From assembly GCA_040261275.1 (NCBI GenBank), contig JBDQOI010000069.1, positions 1 to 7,909 of the forward strand: DNA of 7,909 nt, read 5' to 3'. Origin of the DNA: UBA8752 sp040261275 (GTDB taxonomy: Bacteria; Bacteroidota; Bacteroidia; Flavobacteriales_D; Sanyastnellaceae). The position numbers and the translations under genes were made by a program. Below, in pieces: positions 1 to 6,777 of the stretch. Position 1 is the first letter of the stretch, and every line of letters begins with the position of its first letter. The notes below the pieces were generated by a model. It searched no databases, had not been told where the DNA came from, and worked only from the letters and a program-made list of their open reading frames with translations.

Positions 1-581
1 GTGCTGGGCACGCTCGACCGCGCGTCTTTTGTGGTCAATTCGAAGTTTGGCCGCCTCCACAATGGGGAGGTCGATTTTAGCGCGGGCCTGATCCGCGAAA
101 CGGTGGAGGGCAGCTTGAAGCGGCTGCGGTTGGATTGCCTCGACTCGGTCATCATCCACAGCCCGCCCCGGGAGCTGCTCGACGGCAACAACACCGACCA
201 CTACGCCATCCTCGAACGCCTGCAGGAGGAGGGCAAGATTCGAGCGTACGGCGCATCGATTGATTTTGAGGAAGAAATCACGACGCTGCTGGAGACGACC
301 GGGGCCAAGGTCATCCAGTCGTTCTTCAACATCCTGCACCAAGATTGCAAGGGCGCGTTTGACCTTGTCCAGGAGAAGGGGGCGACGGTCATCGCGAAGA
401 TTCCGTTCGATTCGGGTTGGCTGACCGGTAAGTACTCAGCACGGTGATTCCCGGCGCGGTATCGGAAGCCCAACTGCTGGCCAACATCGGGGCGATGCAA
501 CACCGCTTGGACGACACCACGCGGGCGGCGCTGGAAGCCTTTTTCGAAGAGCAGGTCCGGGGGCTACAATTGCCTTGGTAA
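1..581 (+). pseudogene. Aldo/keto reductase, 5'-truncated by the window edge and broken by an internal deletion with frameshift
   Basis: Frame 1 from base 1 to the stop at 445-447 reads as the middle of an NADPH-dependent aldo/keto reductase. Visible are the beta-strand with the catalytic lysine (NSKFG, K15 of the visible part), the catalytic histidine in IIHSPP (H53), EGKIRAYGAS, and SGWLTGKY (138-145). The GTG at base 1 is probably internal, because the N-terminal strand and the catalytic Asp/Tyr region are missing to the left. After GKY the frame stops, but frame 3 from about 432 to the TAA at 579-581 encodes the family's C-terminal cofactor-binding segment: STVIPG, then AQLLANI, then a tail ending LPW. 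Intact relatives have very roughly 60 residues between GKY and TVIPG; here there are almost none. The gene therefore seems to have lost about 180 bp, not a multiple of three. The family call is firm. Whether this is a real lesion or an assembly error cannot be seen, and the physiological substrate is unknown. Confidence 0.78.
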
Positions 582-749
582 ATCCACTGCTTGAATTTGC
601 GCTGCCCAATCGGGACAGCACAAGCCTCCGCTCCAAACGGTGGTTATTGCCGCGCAACGAGACTCCATAGGTGGGGTTGGATGAAATGATTGTGCGGCCG
701 CTTCACTTGCATGCGATGAGAGGAGGCTGAAGCAGGGTACCTTCAGGGT

Positions 750-1814
750 ATGAGGTCGTGGGCGTTTTTGGTGTGGATACTCCTGTCTGTTCAAGTTGTG
801 TTTTCTCAAGGGTGGCGCGGAGTGGATGTGTCTTTTTTGAGTGAAATGGAGGGGGATGGCGTGGTCTACCGCGACGAAAACGGGGCCGATATCGATGCGC
901 CACGTGAGTGGATGGCGGAGCAAGGCGTGAACCTCGTTCGGCTTCGGGTGTGGCACAATCCTCACCTGAATCTCAGGAACTCCTGGTTGGGGGTCGTGCG
1001 TGAAGCGGCCAGATGGGATTCGTTAGATGTGCCCATTCTGATTGACTATCACTTCAGCGATACTTGGGCTGACCCTGCACACCAAGAAACACCGGCGGCT
1101 TGGGAGGGTATGTCTTTTGAGGAATTGCAGAATGCCATGACGTGCTGGTTGCATTGCACGCTCGAGGAATTGAATGACAAGGGCATCGAACTTGCCATGG
1201 TGCAGCTGGGCAACGAGATCGACCCGGGAATGATGTTGCCTTATGGGGGAATTGACAATGGGTTTGGGTCACTGGCAGAATTGCTCTCCTCTGGCCATGA
1301 GGTCGTCGAGCAGGTTTTCCCGAACTGCCAGGTGGTGGTTCACGTCTCGAGTGTGGAATTAGCACCGTGGTACTTTGAGGCGCTGTCCGAAGCCGGATAT
1401 ATGCCGGATGTTGTTGCCGTGAGCCAATACAGCAAGTGGCACCTTCAGGATATAGATGCGATTTCGGATGCGGTGGCCTCCTTGAGTCAAACCACAGGAG
1501 TTCCGGTGTTCATTGCCGAAACGGCCTATGCCTGGACGACTGACTGGTCAGATTGGACGGACAACCTGTGGTGGATCGGAGACGAGACGCCGGGCTATCC
1601 ATTCTCGCCGGCTGGACAGTGGGCATACTTGGAAGCATTGCATGCCGCATTGGATGACTTGGGGCCATCGGTTTGCTCGGGTTGGTGTTATTGGGCCCCA
1701 GATTGGGTGGCCTCGCAAGGAGAAACCAGTGTGGAGGGGAGCGCTTGGGAAAATGCGGCGCTGTTTGACTTTCAATGGGGGGCACTTCCTGCGTGGGAGG
1801 TGTTCAACCCTTGA
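750..1814 (+). CDS. Secreted arabinogalactan endo-beta-1,4-galactanase, glycoside hydrolase family 53
   Basis: This 354-residue protein is a complete GH53 enzyme, predicted to hydrolyse internal beta-1,4-galactosyl bonds of galactan or type I arabinogalactan by a retaining mechanism. Residues 1-19 form a signal peptide (Arg2, then a hydrophobic stretch ending VVFSQ). The (beta/alpha)8 barrel starts at GVDVSFL (24-30). Family hallmarks in order are LVRLRVWHNP (62-71), DYHFSDTWADP (99-109), QLGNEID (152-158) with acid/base Glu156, and the nucleophile Glu257 in AETAYAW. The tryptophan-rich GWCYWAPDW (311-319) and the tail to FNP match the usual end of the catalytic domain. No sorting domain or carbohydrate-binding module follows, so export is probably by Sec to the periplasm, or outward by an unseen route. 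The ATG at 750 is chosen because the signal peptide follows at once; no Shine-Dalgarno is well placed, as is normal in Bacteroidota. The GH30 gene lies 129 nt downstream on the same strand. Confidence 0.93.
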   Translation: MRSWAFLVWILLSVQVVFSQGWRGVDVSFLSEMEGDGVVYRDENGADIDAPREWMAEQGVNLVRLRVWHNPHLNLRNSWLGVVREAARWDSLDVPILIDYHFSDTWADPAHQETPAAWEGMSFEELQNAMTCWLHCTLEELNDKGIELAMVQLGNEIDPGMMLPYGGIDNGFGSLAELLSSGHEVVEQVFPNCQVVVHVSSVELAPWYFEALSEAGYMPDVVAVSQYSKWHLQDIDAISDAVASLSQTTGVPVFIAETAYAWTTDWSDWTDNLWWIGDETPGYPFSPAGQWAYLEALHAALDDLGPSVCSGWCYWAPDWVASQGETSVEGSAWENAALFDFQWGALPAWEVFNP

Positions 1815-1943
1815 AGTTTGCGGTGCAATGCAACGCATCGTGAGGTGGATGAGGGTGTTTTGCGCGGGCTCAAGGGTGAGTGTACGCCTGTCAAGGGTTC
1901 TGCGTCGTCGGTGTAAATTCAAGCGCCATTCACAGCCCGTCTT

Positions 1944-3419
1944 ATGCTTCGATTGACCTCCCCATTGGTTCTCGTCCTCGCCTTGCTCAGTTGTGGGGAA
2001 CAGCCAGCGCCGCAAGACTCCGCGCATTCTGCGGTTCCCGATGAGGCTGAAGCGAAGGCTTTGGACGCGGTCCGGGTGTATACCACGGCTGAAAACACGG
2101 AGAAGCGGTTGTCGGAGGATGGGGCGCTCGCATTTGAACCGGCTGGCCAGCCCCTCGAAACGGAGGTGGCCATTTTCGTCAATCCAGAGAAGAAGTTCCA
2201 GACCTATCTCGGAATCGGGGGGGCCATCACCGACGCTTCGGCTGAGGTGTTTTCCCAATTGAGTCCCGCCCAGCAGGAGGCGCTGCTCGAGGCGTACTTC
2301 GGCGAGAGCGGCATTGGCTACAACATCATTCGAACCAGCATCCACTCTTGCGATTTCGGGCTGGGCAGCCACACTTACATCGAAGAGGGGGACTCGGCGC
2401 TGGCGACGTTTTCCATCGCGCCGGACACCGTGAAGCGCATCCCCATGATCCAGCGGGCAGCGAAAATGGTGGGCGAGGACCTGGTGTTTTACGCGAGCCC
2501 TTGGAGCCCGCCGGCGTTCATGAAAACCAACAACAACATGCTGTACGGCGGTTCGCTGCTGCCGGAATTCTACGGGGCGTGGGCGCAGTATTTCGTGAAG
2601 TTCATCGAGGCCTATGAAGCCCAGGGGCTGCCCGTGTGGGGGGTGACCATTCAGAACGAGCCTATGGCGGTGCAGCGCTGGGAGTCGTGCATCTACACGG
2701 CAGAGCAGGAGCGGGACTTCCTGAAGTTTCACCTCGGTCCCGCCATGGAGGCCGCCGGTTACGGCGACAAGAACATCGTGGTGTGGGACCACAACCGCGA
2801 CCTGATCACGCACCGGGCCAACACGATTTTCGAGGATTCCGTGGCCGCCTCCTACGCATGGGGAGCCGGTTTCCATTGGTATGAAACCTGGACCGGTGGA
2901 TTGCCGAAGTACGACAACCTCAAGCTGATCCAGGAGTCCTTCCCGGACAAGAAGCTGATGTTCACGGAAGGGTGCCAGGAGGGTTTTGACAGCGCGCATT
3001 ACGAGCGCTGGTCCAATGCCGAGCGCTACGGCAACAGCATGATCAACGACTTCAACAGCGGCACCGTAGGCTGGACGGATTGGAACATCCTGCTCAACGA
3101 AGGGGGAGGACCCAACCACGTGGAGAATTTCTGTTTCGCGCCCATCCACGGCGACACGCAGACGGACGCGCTCATCCTCACGCCGACCTACTACTACATT
3201 GGCCACTTCTCCAAGTTCGTCAAGCCGGGTGCGCGCCGCGTCAGCACCGCCGCCAGCCGGAGCACCCTCGAAAGCACCACGTTTGAGAACCCCTCCGGAG
3301 AGCGGGTCACCGTGGTGATGAACCGCACGGACGCCCCGATGGACTACGCCTTGATCGTCGGAGACAAGGAGGTCAATGCCAGCATCCTGCCGCACGCCAT
3401 GCAGACCTTGGTTTATTGA
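1944..3419 (+). CDS. Glycoside hydrolase family 30 lipoprotein (glucosylceramidase / beta-1,6-glycanase-like)
   Basis: The product has 491 residues. It starts with a lipoprotein signal peptide: Arg3, a hydrophobic core, and lipobox LLSC with lipidated Cys17. An acidic Ala/Glu-rich tether follows to about residue 45. The GH30 barrel is recognised from GIGGAITDASA (90-100), YNIIRTSIHSCDF (126-138), SPWSPPAFMKTN (185-196), VTIQNEP with acid/base Glu239, and FTEGC with nucleophile Glu342. GWTDWNILL and NFCFAPI follow, then the conserved YYYIGHFSKFVKPGA (416-430) leading into the C-terminal beta-sandwich that ends ILPHAMQTLVY. All elements of a full-length enzyme are present. Family members cleave beta-1,6-glucan, glucosylceramide, beta-1,6-galactan or xylan, and the subfamily cannot be fixed by eye. 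Pairing with a galactanase makes a beta-linked galactan or glucan substrate plausible, but that is inference. It is probably cotranscribed with GH53. The last 45 bp are repeated at 4396-4440. Confidence 0.92.
   Translation: MLRLTSPLVLVLALLSCGEQPAPQDSAHSAVPDEAEAKALDAVRVYTTAENTEKRLSEDGALAFEPAGQPLETEVAIFVNPEKKFQTYLGIGGAITDASAEVFSQLSPAQQEALLEAYFGESGIGYNIIRTSIHSCDFGLGSHTYIEEGDSALATFSIAPDTVKRIPMIQRAAKMVGEDLVFYASPWSPPAFMKTNNNMLYGGSLLPEFYGAWAQYFVKFIEAYEAQGLPVWGVTIQNEPMAVQRWESCIYTAEQERDFLKFHLGPAMEAAGYGDKNIVVWDHNRDLITHRANTIFEDSVAASYAWGAGFHWYETWTGGLPKYDNLKLIQESFPDKKLMFTEGCQEGFDSAHYERWSNAERYGNSMINDFNSGTVGWTDWNILLNEGGGPNHVENFCFAPIHGDTQTDALILTPTYYYIGHFSKFVKPGARRVSTAASRSTLESTTFENPSGERVTVVMNRTDAPMDYALIVGDKEVNASILPHAMQTLVY
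3375..3419 (+). repeat. Direct repeat, copy 1 (3' end of the GH30 gene)
   Basis: The final 15 codons of GH30, including the stop, match 4396-4440 at 40 of 45 positions in the same orientation. Both copies end in codons for MQTLVY and TGA. The first bases after the stop (GAGGGGC versus GAGCGGC) may still be related; further similarity is not clear. Confidence 0.85.
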
Positions 3420-3495
3420 GGGGCCGCACCTGACCACGCAGGGCACCTGCCCGTCCGAATTCCCGAAGGGCGGTTCATTCTAAGAACAGTTTCGG

Positions 3496-4332
3496 TCAGT
3501 CGTTGCGCATGCAGCGGACCGAGAATCCGCGCCGCGGGTCGTTGGAGAAGGGGATGATGGTCGAGAAATTGTGGTAGAGGATGCGGGAGGTGCCATCGCT
3601 TCCGCTGGCTGAGGCGCTCCACCAGAACCCACCAGAGCCGGCTGCGCTGAAGCCGCCATCGCTGTTGCTGCGGAAGCCCCCGGGAAGTCCGGAAAAACCG
3701 AAGTCGTCCGTGCCATTGCCACCATCCATCCATCCGCTCGCGGATTTTAATGCCGTACCCGCCGTGCCGATGAATCCCTGCTCTGTGAAGAAGCCTTCCA
3801 GCGCCGTCCATTCTCCGCCGTCCGGCACGTGCCAGCCGATGGGGCAGAGCCCCCGCTCATCGTCTACCGCGTGCCAATTGTAGAGCCTACCGAAGGAGGC
3901 TGCGGACAGTGATTCATCGCAGGCGTCAAAGTCGGGGCTGGCGCTTTCACAGCCACTCCCATCCGCGCCGTAGACGGTGACGGCACCGACCGTCGTCATT
4001 TCCCACGCGTTGTCGTCCAAGCCCGCTGGAATGGCATCGCCGTTGCGGTAGACTTCTGATCTCAGGTTCTCCGCAAACCAGCACTGGTCGCCGATCAGGA
4101 CGGTGGGGTAGCCATACCCGTCAAAGTACACGGTGTCGGTGCAAGAAAAGGCGTCGGTTTCTGGGCAATCCACGGTTGGCGGCTCCGGACACAGGCTGAA
4201 AACGCCGAGGAGCATGATGAGGTCAGCGGTCGTGATGCAACCGTCTCCATTGCCGTCGGGATTCCACGGGGCCTCAACCTGGGCTTTCAAGGAAGCAGGA
4301 AGCAACAACAACAGAATGATCAGCCGGGGCAT
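3496..4332 (-). CDS. Secreted FISUMP-domain protein with an N-terminal dockerin-like calcium-binding segment
   Basis: This is a 278-residue secreted protein of unknown function. Residues 1-18 form a signal peptide (Arg3, a Leu/Ile run, then LKAQ). WNPDGNGDGCITTADL (23-38) resembles one dockerin/EF-hand-like loop, with Asp/Asn/Asp/Gly calcium-ligand spacing and a hydrophobic helix LIMLLGVF after it. From about residue 68 to the end it matches the Fibrobacter succinogenes major paralogous (FISUMP) domain: GYPTVLIGDQCWFAENL (74-90), GRLYNW (148-153), CPIGWHVPDGGEW (163-175), FGFSGLPGGFR (211-221), GFWWSAS (235-241) and RGFSVRC (268-274). Multiple Cys residues suggest disulfides outside the cytoplasm. 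Unlike many such proteins, no T9SS sorting domain follows, so its anchoring is unclear. The ATG at 4330-4332 directly precedes the signal peptide. The gene converges on GH30, with 76 nt between stops, and lies between the two GH30-tail repeats. FISUMP proteins are common in Bacteroidota and Fibrobacteres, and no biochemical activity is established to my knowledge. Confidence 0.87.
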   Translation of the reverse strand: MPRLIILLLLLPASLKAQVEAPWNPDGNGDGCITTADLIMLLGVFSLCPEPPTVDCPETDAFSCTDTVYFDGYGYPTVLIGDQCWFAENLRSEVYRNGDAIPAGLDDNAWEMTTVGAVTVYGADGSGCESASPDFDACDESLSAASFGRLYNWHAVDDERGLCPIGWHVPDGGEWTALEGFFTEQGFIGTAGTALKSASGWMDGGNGTDDFGFSGLPGGFRSNSDGGFSAAGSGGFWWSASASGSDGTSRILYHNFSTIIPFSNDPRRGFSVRCMRND

Positions 4333-4377
4333 ATTTTAAGATAGGCATTCTCAAATCAGCAGCCCTGAATCTTAATT

Positions 4378-4440
4378 GACGCAGTTCAGGCGTTTAACAC
4401 CAGCATCCTGCCTCGCGCCATGCAGACCTTGGTCTATTGA
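4378..4440 (+). pseudogene. Remnant of the 3' end of a second GH30-like gene
   Basis: Codons 4396-4440 read NTSILPRAMQTLVY-stop, against NASILPHAMQTLVY-stop at the end of the intact GH30 gene. The frame can be followed back to about 4378 (DAVQAF), where resemblance to GH30 fades. No GH30 catalytic sequence precedes it: immediately upstream are the promoter region and start of the divergently oriented FISUMP gene. Of the five nucleotide differences, three are synonymous third-position changes and two change the residue (Ala to Thr, His to Arg), a pattern that fits a copy once maintained as coding sequence. It is most simply the tail of a former tandem paralogue, or a duplicated fragment. The rest of the 4333-4559 intergenic region shows no gene, RNA or clear terminator. 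Confidence 0.7.
4396..4440 (+). repeat. Direct repeat, copy 2 (orphan GH30 tail)
   Basis: This copy matches 3375-3419 at 40 of 45 positions, in the same orientation and reading frame sense. The two copies bracket a 976-bp interval (3420-4395) that contains the complete FISUMP gene on the opposite strand. Confidence 0.85.
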
Positions 4441-4559
4441 GCGGCTGAGTGGTCATCATATCCTCCCGTGGATTTCTGAGCCGGTTGCATCCATGCCACC
4501 TGTGGGTATTCAGGCTTTCTTGGAAGAGGTGCCGTTTGGATTGGAAAGGCCCTGTAAGC

Positions 4560-6149
4560 TCAGTCGGCTTGTGCATTTCTCCGCTTTGAGAAGAACCGGG
4601 AGAGGCCGATTTGAACTTGGCCGTGGGCCAGCCGGCCCTGCCAAGACGGCTGGCTCGAACCGGGCAAGTCGTCTGCTGATCGGCTGACGTGCCGCTGCAT
4701 GCCTGCGGCAATTCCGAGGTCCACCCGCCAAGCAGGTGCAAACCGAAGTCCGGCAAACAGACGTGCAGTGGGCACCACAGCCAAGCGACCGCGAGACAGG
4801 TTGTCGTCCGAATAGCCCACGGCTTGCCCTGTGTTATTGATGATGCTTCCTGAGGCTCCACTTCTGATTTGCAGTGTAGCCCCAAGGCTCAAGCCGTATT
4901 GAAGGATGCCGAGGCTTCTGACCCCGCGCCACTCGAGGGGGATGGAAAAGGCTTGGAATCGGTTGTGGTGGTCCACGTACCGTTGGCGTTCTTCCACGCC
5001 TGCCACCATACCCTCGTTGATGGAAAGGGTGTCTCCGGTGCTGATGTCGATGACCACACTGACCACGCCCGGCGCGGCTATGGCGTTTTCGGTCGTCTCC
5101 GTGTACTGGAGGTTGTGGACGTAGTCAGTCCAGGAAAGACCGATGGACCACGATTGTGGGCCATCGAATTCGAGCATGAGGCCTCCGCCGGCGCTGTAGT
5201 CAGTGCGGAAATGGGCGCTTTGTTCGGGGTTGTCCGTCACAGAGAAATGACTCCAGGTGGGGCCTGCGAATGCCCTAATTGCGAGGGTTTTGGGTTCTGA
5301 GATGTCTTCAAATGTGTTGAAGAGGAGTGGCGCGTTCCAAGTGGATGGGATGCAGGGTGCGCCGCGCAGTGCCAACCTGCGCAATGGTGAGGTGGCCTTG
5401 TCATCGGATTCGCCGGGACTGGCGATTGGGGAAGCGGCTAAAGCAGGGATAGAAGCGGCGTCCGAGCTGTCGCCGGTTGGTCCAGGAGGGGCAACTCCCA
5501 AGTTGGTGGGCGCTGTGGATTCGATGCCCGCCGTGGATTCTGTGGCCGTTGCAGTTTTAATGGCGGCGGTGGATTCTATGGGTGTTGCCGCTTCGATGCT
5601 CGCAGTGGATTCGGTGGCCGTTGCCGCTTCGACGCTTGCAGTGGATTCGGTGGCCTGTTTGGTTTCGATGTTGGCTGTGGATTCTATGGCTGTTGCCGCT
5701 TCGACGCGCGTAGTGGAATCGGTGGCTGTTGTCGCTTCTATGGCGGCGGTGGATTCTATGGCTGTTGTCGCTTCGACGCTCGTATTGGATTCGGTGGCTG
5801 TTGCGTTGGTTTCCGATGTGCCTGAGGTTGCCGTTTCCGGGGGGACTTCCACAGGTGTAGTGCGGTTAATGGGAGTGCCTTCAATGTCTGTAGGCTGGAT
5901 GTCCAGGGTCGGATCAGGAGAGACCGCTTCCGGTGCTTGATGAACGGTCAGCCCGATGGCGACTACAGCAGCGACGGCAGCTGCCAAGGCCAGGCGAAAG
6001 GGGGTGCGCTTCCACAATGGAACAGGCAACGCTGCGGGAGCGCCAAGGGCGGCGTCGATATTGGCCCAGAGGTCGTCCGCTTGTCCGGGAACATCTGCAC
6101 CCCGGTAACTGCGGAGCCGCTTGCCTAAGATTTCATCCCAGTGCTTCAT
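4560..6149 (-). CDS. Putative dual-membrane-spanning anti-sigma factor: inner-membrane helix, repeat linker, outer-membrane beta-barrel
   Basis: From the ATG at 6149 the protein has 529 residues. Residues 1-50 are a charged, cytoplasmic-like head (KHWDEILGKRLRSY, then DDLWANIDAAL), the expected sigma-binding part. Residues 51-69 (FRLALAAAVAAVVAIGLTV) form a single transmembrane helix after WKR. From 70 to about 286 runs a Thr/Ala/Glu/Ser/Pro-rich, probably disordered linker with eight 12-residue repeats (117-212). From about 287 to 521, alternating strands rich in Gly and aromatics (FAGPTWSHFSV, GGGLMLEF, SIGLSWTDY, YGLSLGATLQI, RLFAGLRF) resemble a small outer-membrane beta-barrel, closing with VQIGLSRFF. 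An in-frame ATG at 6176 would add nine residues, but the 6149 start is preferred: it overlaps the sigma stop as ATGA, typical of translational coupling. Position and topology suggest an anti-sigma factor like the dual membrane-spanning (Dma) type described in Bacteroides. No sequence match to a named anti-sigma domain is evident by eye. Confidence 0.75.
   Translation of the reverse strand: MKHWDEILGKRLRSYRGADVPGQADDLWANIDAALGAPAALPVPLWKRTPFRLALAAAVAAVVAIGLTVHQAPEAVSPDPTLDIQPTDIEGTPINRTTPVEVPPETATSGTSETNATATESNTSVEATTAIESTAAIEATTATDSTTRVEAATAIESTANIETKQATESTASVEAATATESTASIEAATPIESTAAIKTATATESTAGIESTAPTNLGVAPPGPTGDSSDAASIPALAASPIASPGESDDKATSPLRRLALRGAPCIPSTWNAPLLFNTFEDISEPKTLAIRAFAGPTWSHFSVTDNPEQSAHFRTDYSAGGGLMLEFDGPQSWSIGLSWTDYVHNLQYTETTENAIAAPGVVSVVIDISTGDTLSINEGMVAGVEERQRYVDHHNRFQAFSIPLEWRGVRSLGILQYGLSLGATLQIRSGASGSIINNTGQAVGYSDDNLSRGRLAVVPTARLFAGLRFAPAWRVDLGIAAGMQRHVSRSADDLPGSSQPSWQGRLAHGQVQIGLSRFFSKRRNAQAD
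5514..5801 (-). repeat. Eight tandem 36-bp units encoding 12-residue repeats
   Basis: The + strand core GTGGATTC, or a one-mismatch version, recurs every 36 bp exactly at 5533, 5569, 5605, 5641, 5677, 5713, 5749 and 5785. An extra half-period copy lies at 5515. On the coding strand each unit gives a dodecapeptide of the form T-A-[ITE]-[ED]-S-T-x-x-[IV]-E-A-[AT]. Each dodecapeptide is itself two hexads with an aliphatic or Thr residue followed by an acidic residue. Units have diverged at the DNA level but keep the frame and length. Confidence 0.9.
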
Positions 6150-6718
6150 CGTTCGTGCTGAATTTTTGCGACCCATTCGTCTCCGGACAACTCAAAGCGG
6201 TCCCGAACCCACTTCCTGGCCCGGCTGAGCCGTTGTCGCGACATCTCCGGAGTGATGCCGAGCATGTCACTGATTTCTTTGTGGCTGTATCCGTCTGCGA
6301 GGTGCAGGTTGAGTACATGGTGTTGTTCCTCGGGCATCCCTTTGAGCATGTTGACCAAGTCTTCGAGGGCCATATTTTGAATGGCGTCGGGTTCGACAGG
6401 GACGAGCACCTCTTGCTCGACACTTTGATGACGGGCGTGTTTCTTGCCTTCATTGATCGCCGTATTGATGGCGATTCGGGTGGACCAGCTCATGAAGGCC
6501 CCTTTGCGCTCGTCGAATTGGTTCATGTTCTTGAAGATGCGGATGAAGGACTCTTGTATGATGTCTTGAACGTTGGCTTCGCTTCGGGTGTAGCGCCTGA
6601 TGACACCCCGAAGGATGGGCAGCAAGGCATCGAATGCTTGACGCTGTGCATTCCGGTCTCCCTTCTTGCATCCAATGAGCCAATCCGCCTCTGAGGTTGC
6701 GTTGCCTGGCTTTTCCAC
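6146..6718 (-). CDS. ECF-family RNA polymerase sigma factor
   Basis: The 190-residue protein has the two-domain layout and normal length of an extracytoplasmic-function sigma factor. Region 2 spans about 24-92 and includes the core-binding and -10-recognition helices (NVQDIIQESFIRIFKN, then FMSWSTRIAINTAIN). A short linker follows. Region 4 spans about 115-172 with the helix-turn-helix KEISDMLGITPEMSRQRLSRARKWV that reads the -35 element. The start is a GTG at 6718: the frame is open back to a TGA at 6746-6748, with no ATG or other GTG/TTG between. Its TGA (6148-6146) overlaps the ATG of the downstream membrane protein, so the two are very likely translated together as a sigma/anti-sigma pair. 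The lipoprotein gene ends 59 nt upstream, so readthrough from it is possible. I see no good TAnnTTTG-type promoter in the gap. The target regulon is unknown; the downstream partner points to envelope signals. Confidence 0.93.
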   Translation of the reverse strand: MEKPGNATSEADWLIGCKKGDRNAQRQAFDALLPILRGVIRRYTRSEANVQDIIQESFIRIFKNMNQFDERKGAFMSWSTRIAINTAINEGKKHARHQSVEQEVLVPVEPDAIQNMALEDLVNMLKGMPEEQHHVLNLHLADGYSHKEISDMLGITPEMSRQRLSRARKWVRDRFELSGDEWVAKIQHER

Positions 6719-6777
6719 TTCACCGCATCGTTTGACTCGGATGGTTCACCTTGGATTCTTTCATCTTTTGCAAAGAC

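Noticed and set aside
570..599. Possible Bacteroidota-type promoter for GH53: TTG at 570-572 and TGAATTTG at 592-599 (one mismatch to TAnnTTTG)
   Set aside because: The spacing is plausible, but the -33 part is only three bases, it overlaps the reductase tail, and it would leave about 150 nt of leader. Too weak without transcript data.
1548..3446. A 632-codon open frame on the - strand, antisense to GH53 and GH30
   Set aside because: It is the codon-position mirror of two well-recognised + strand enzymes in GC-rich DNA. Its translation is rich in Arg, His, Val and Gly and shows no domain.
3420..3495. Terminator between the convergent GH30 and FISUMP genes
   Set aside because: Only a short GGGC-loop-GCCC hairpin near 3442 and weak imperfect pairings are visible, with no following T run on either strand.
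4376..4687. A 103-codon + strand frame in the region after the FISUMP gene
   Set aside because: It reads the GH30 remnant in the wrong frame and runs into the antisense of the barrel gene; the product is unrecognisable.
5257..5940. A 227-codon + strand frame with a striking VDS/AVA repeat
   Set aside because: It is the reverse reading of the 36-bp repeats in the membrane-protein gene. The repetition is inherited from the opposite strand, and the frame has no signal or known domain.
6150..6176. Upstream in-frame ATG at 6176 for the membrane protein
   Set aside because: It would add nine residues and a 31-nt overlap with the sigma gene; the ATGA overlap at 6149 is the more usual coupling arrangement.
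5933..6694. A 253-codon + strand frame
   Set aside because: It is antisense to the sigma factor, whose regions 2 and 4 are clear on the - strand.
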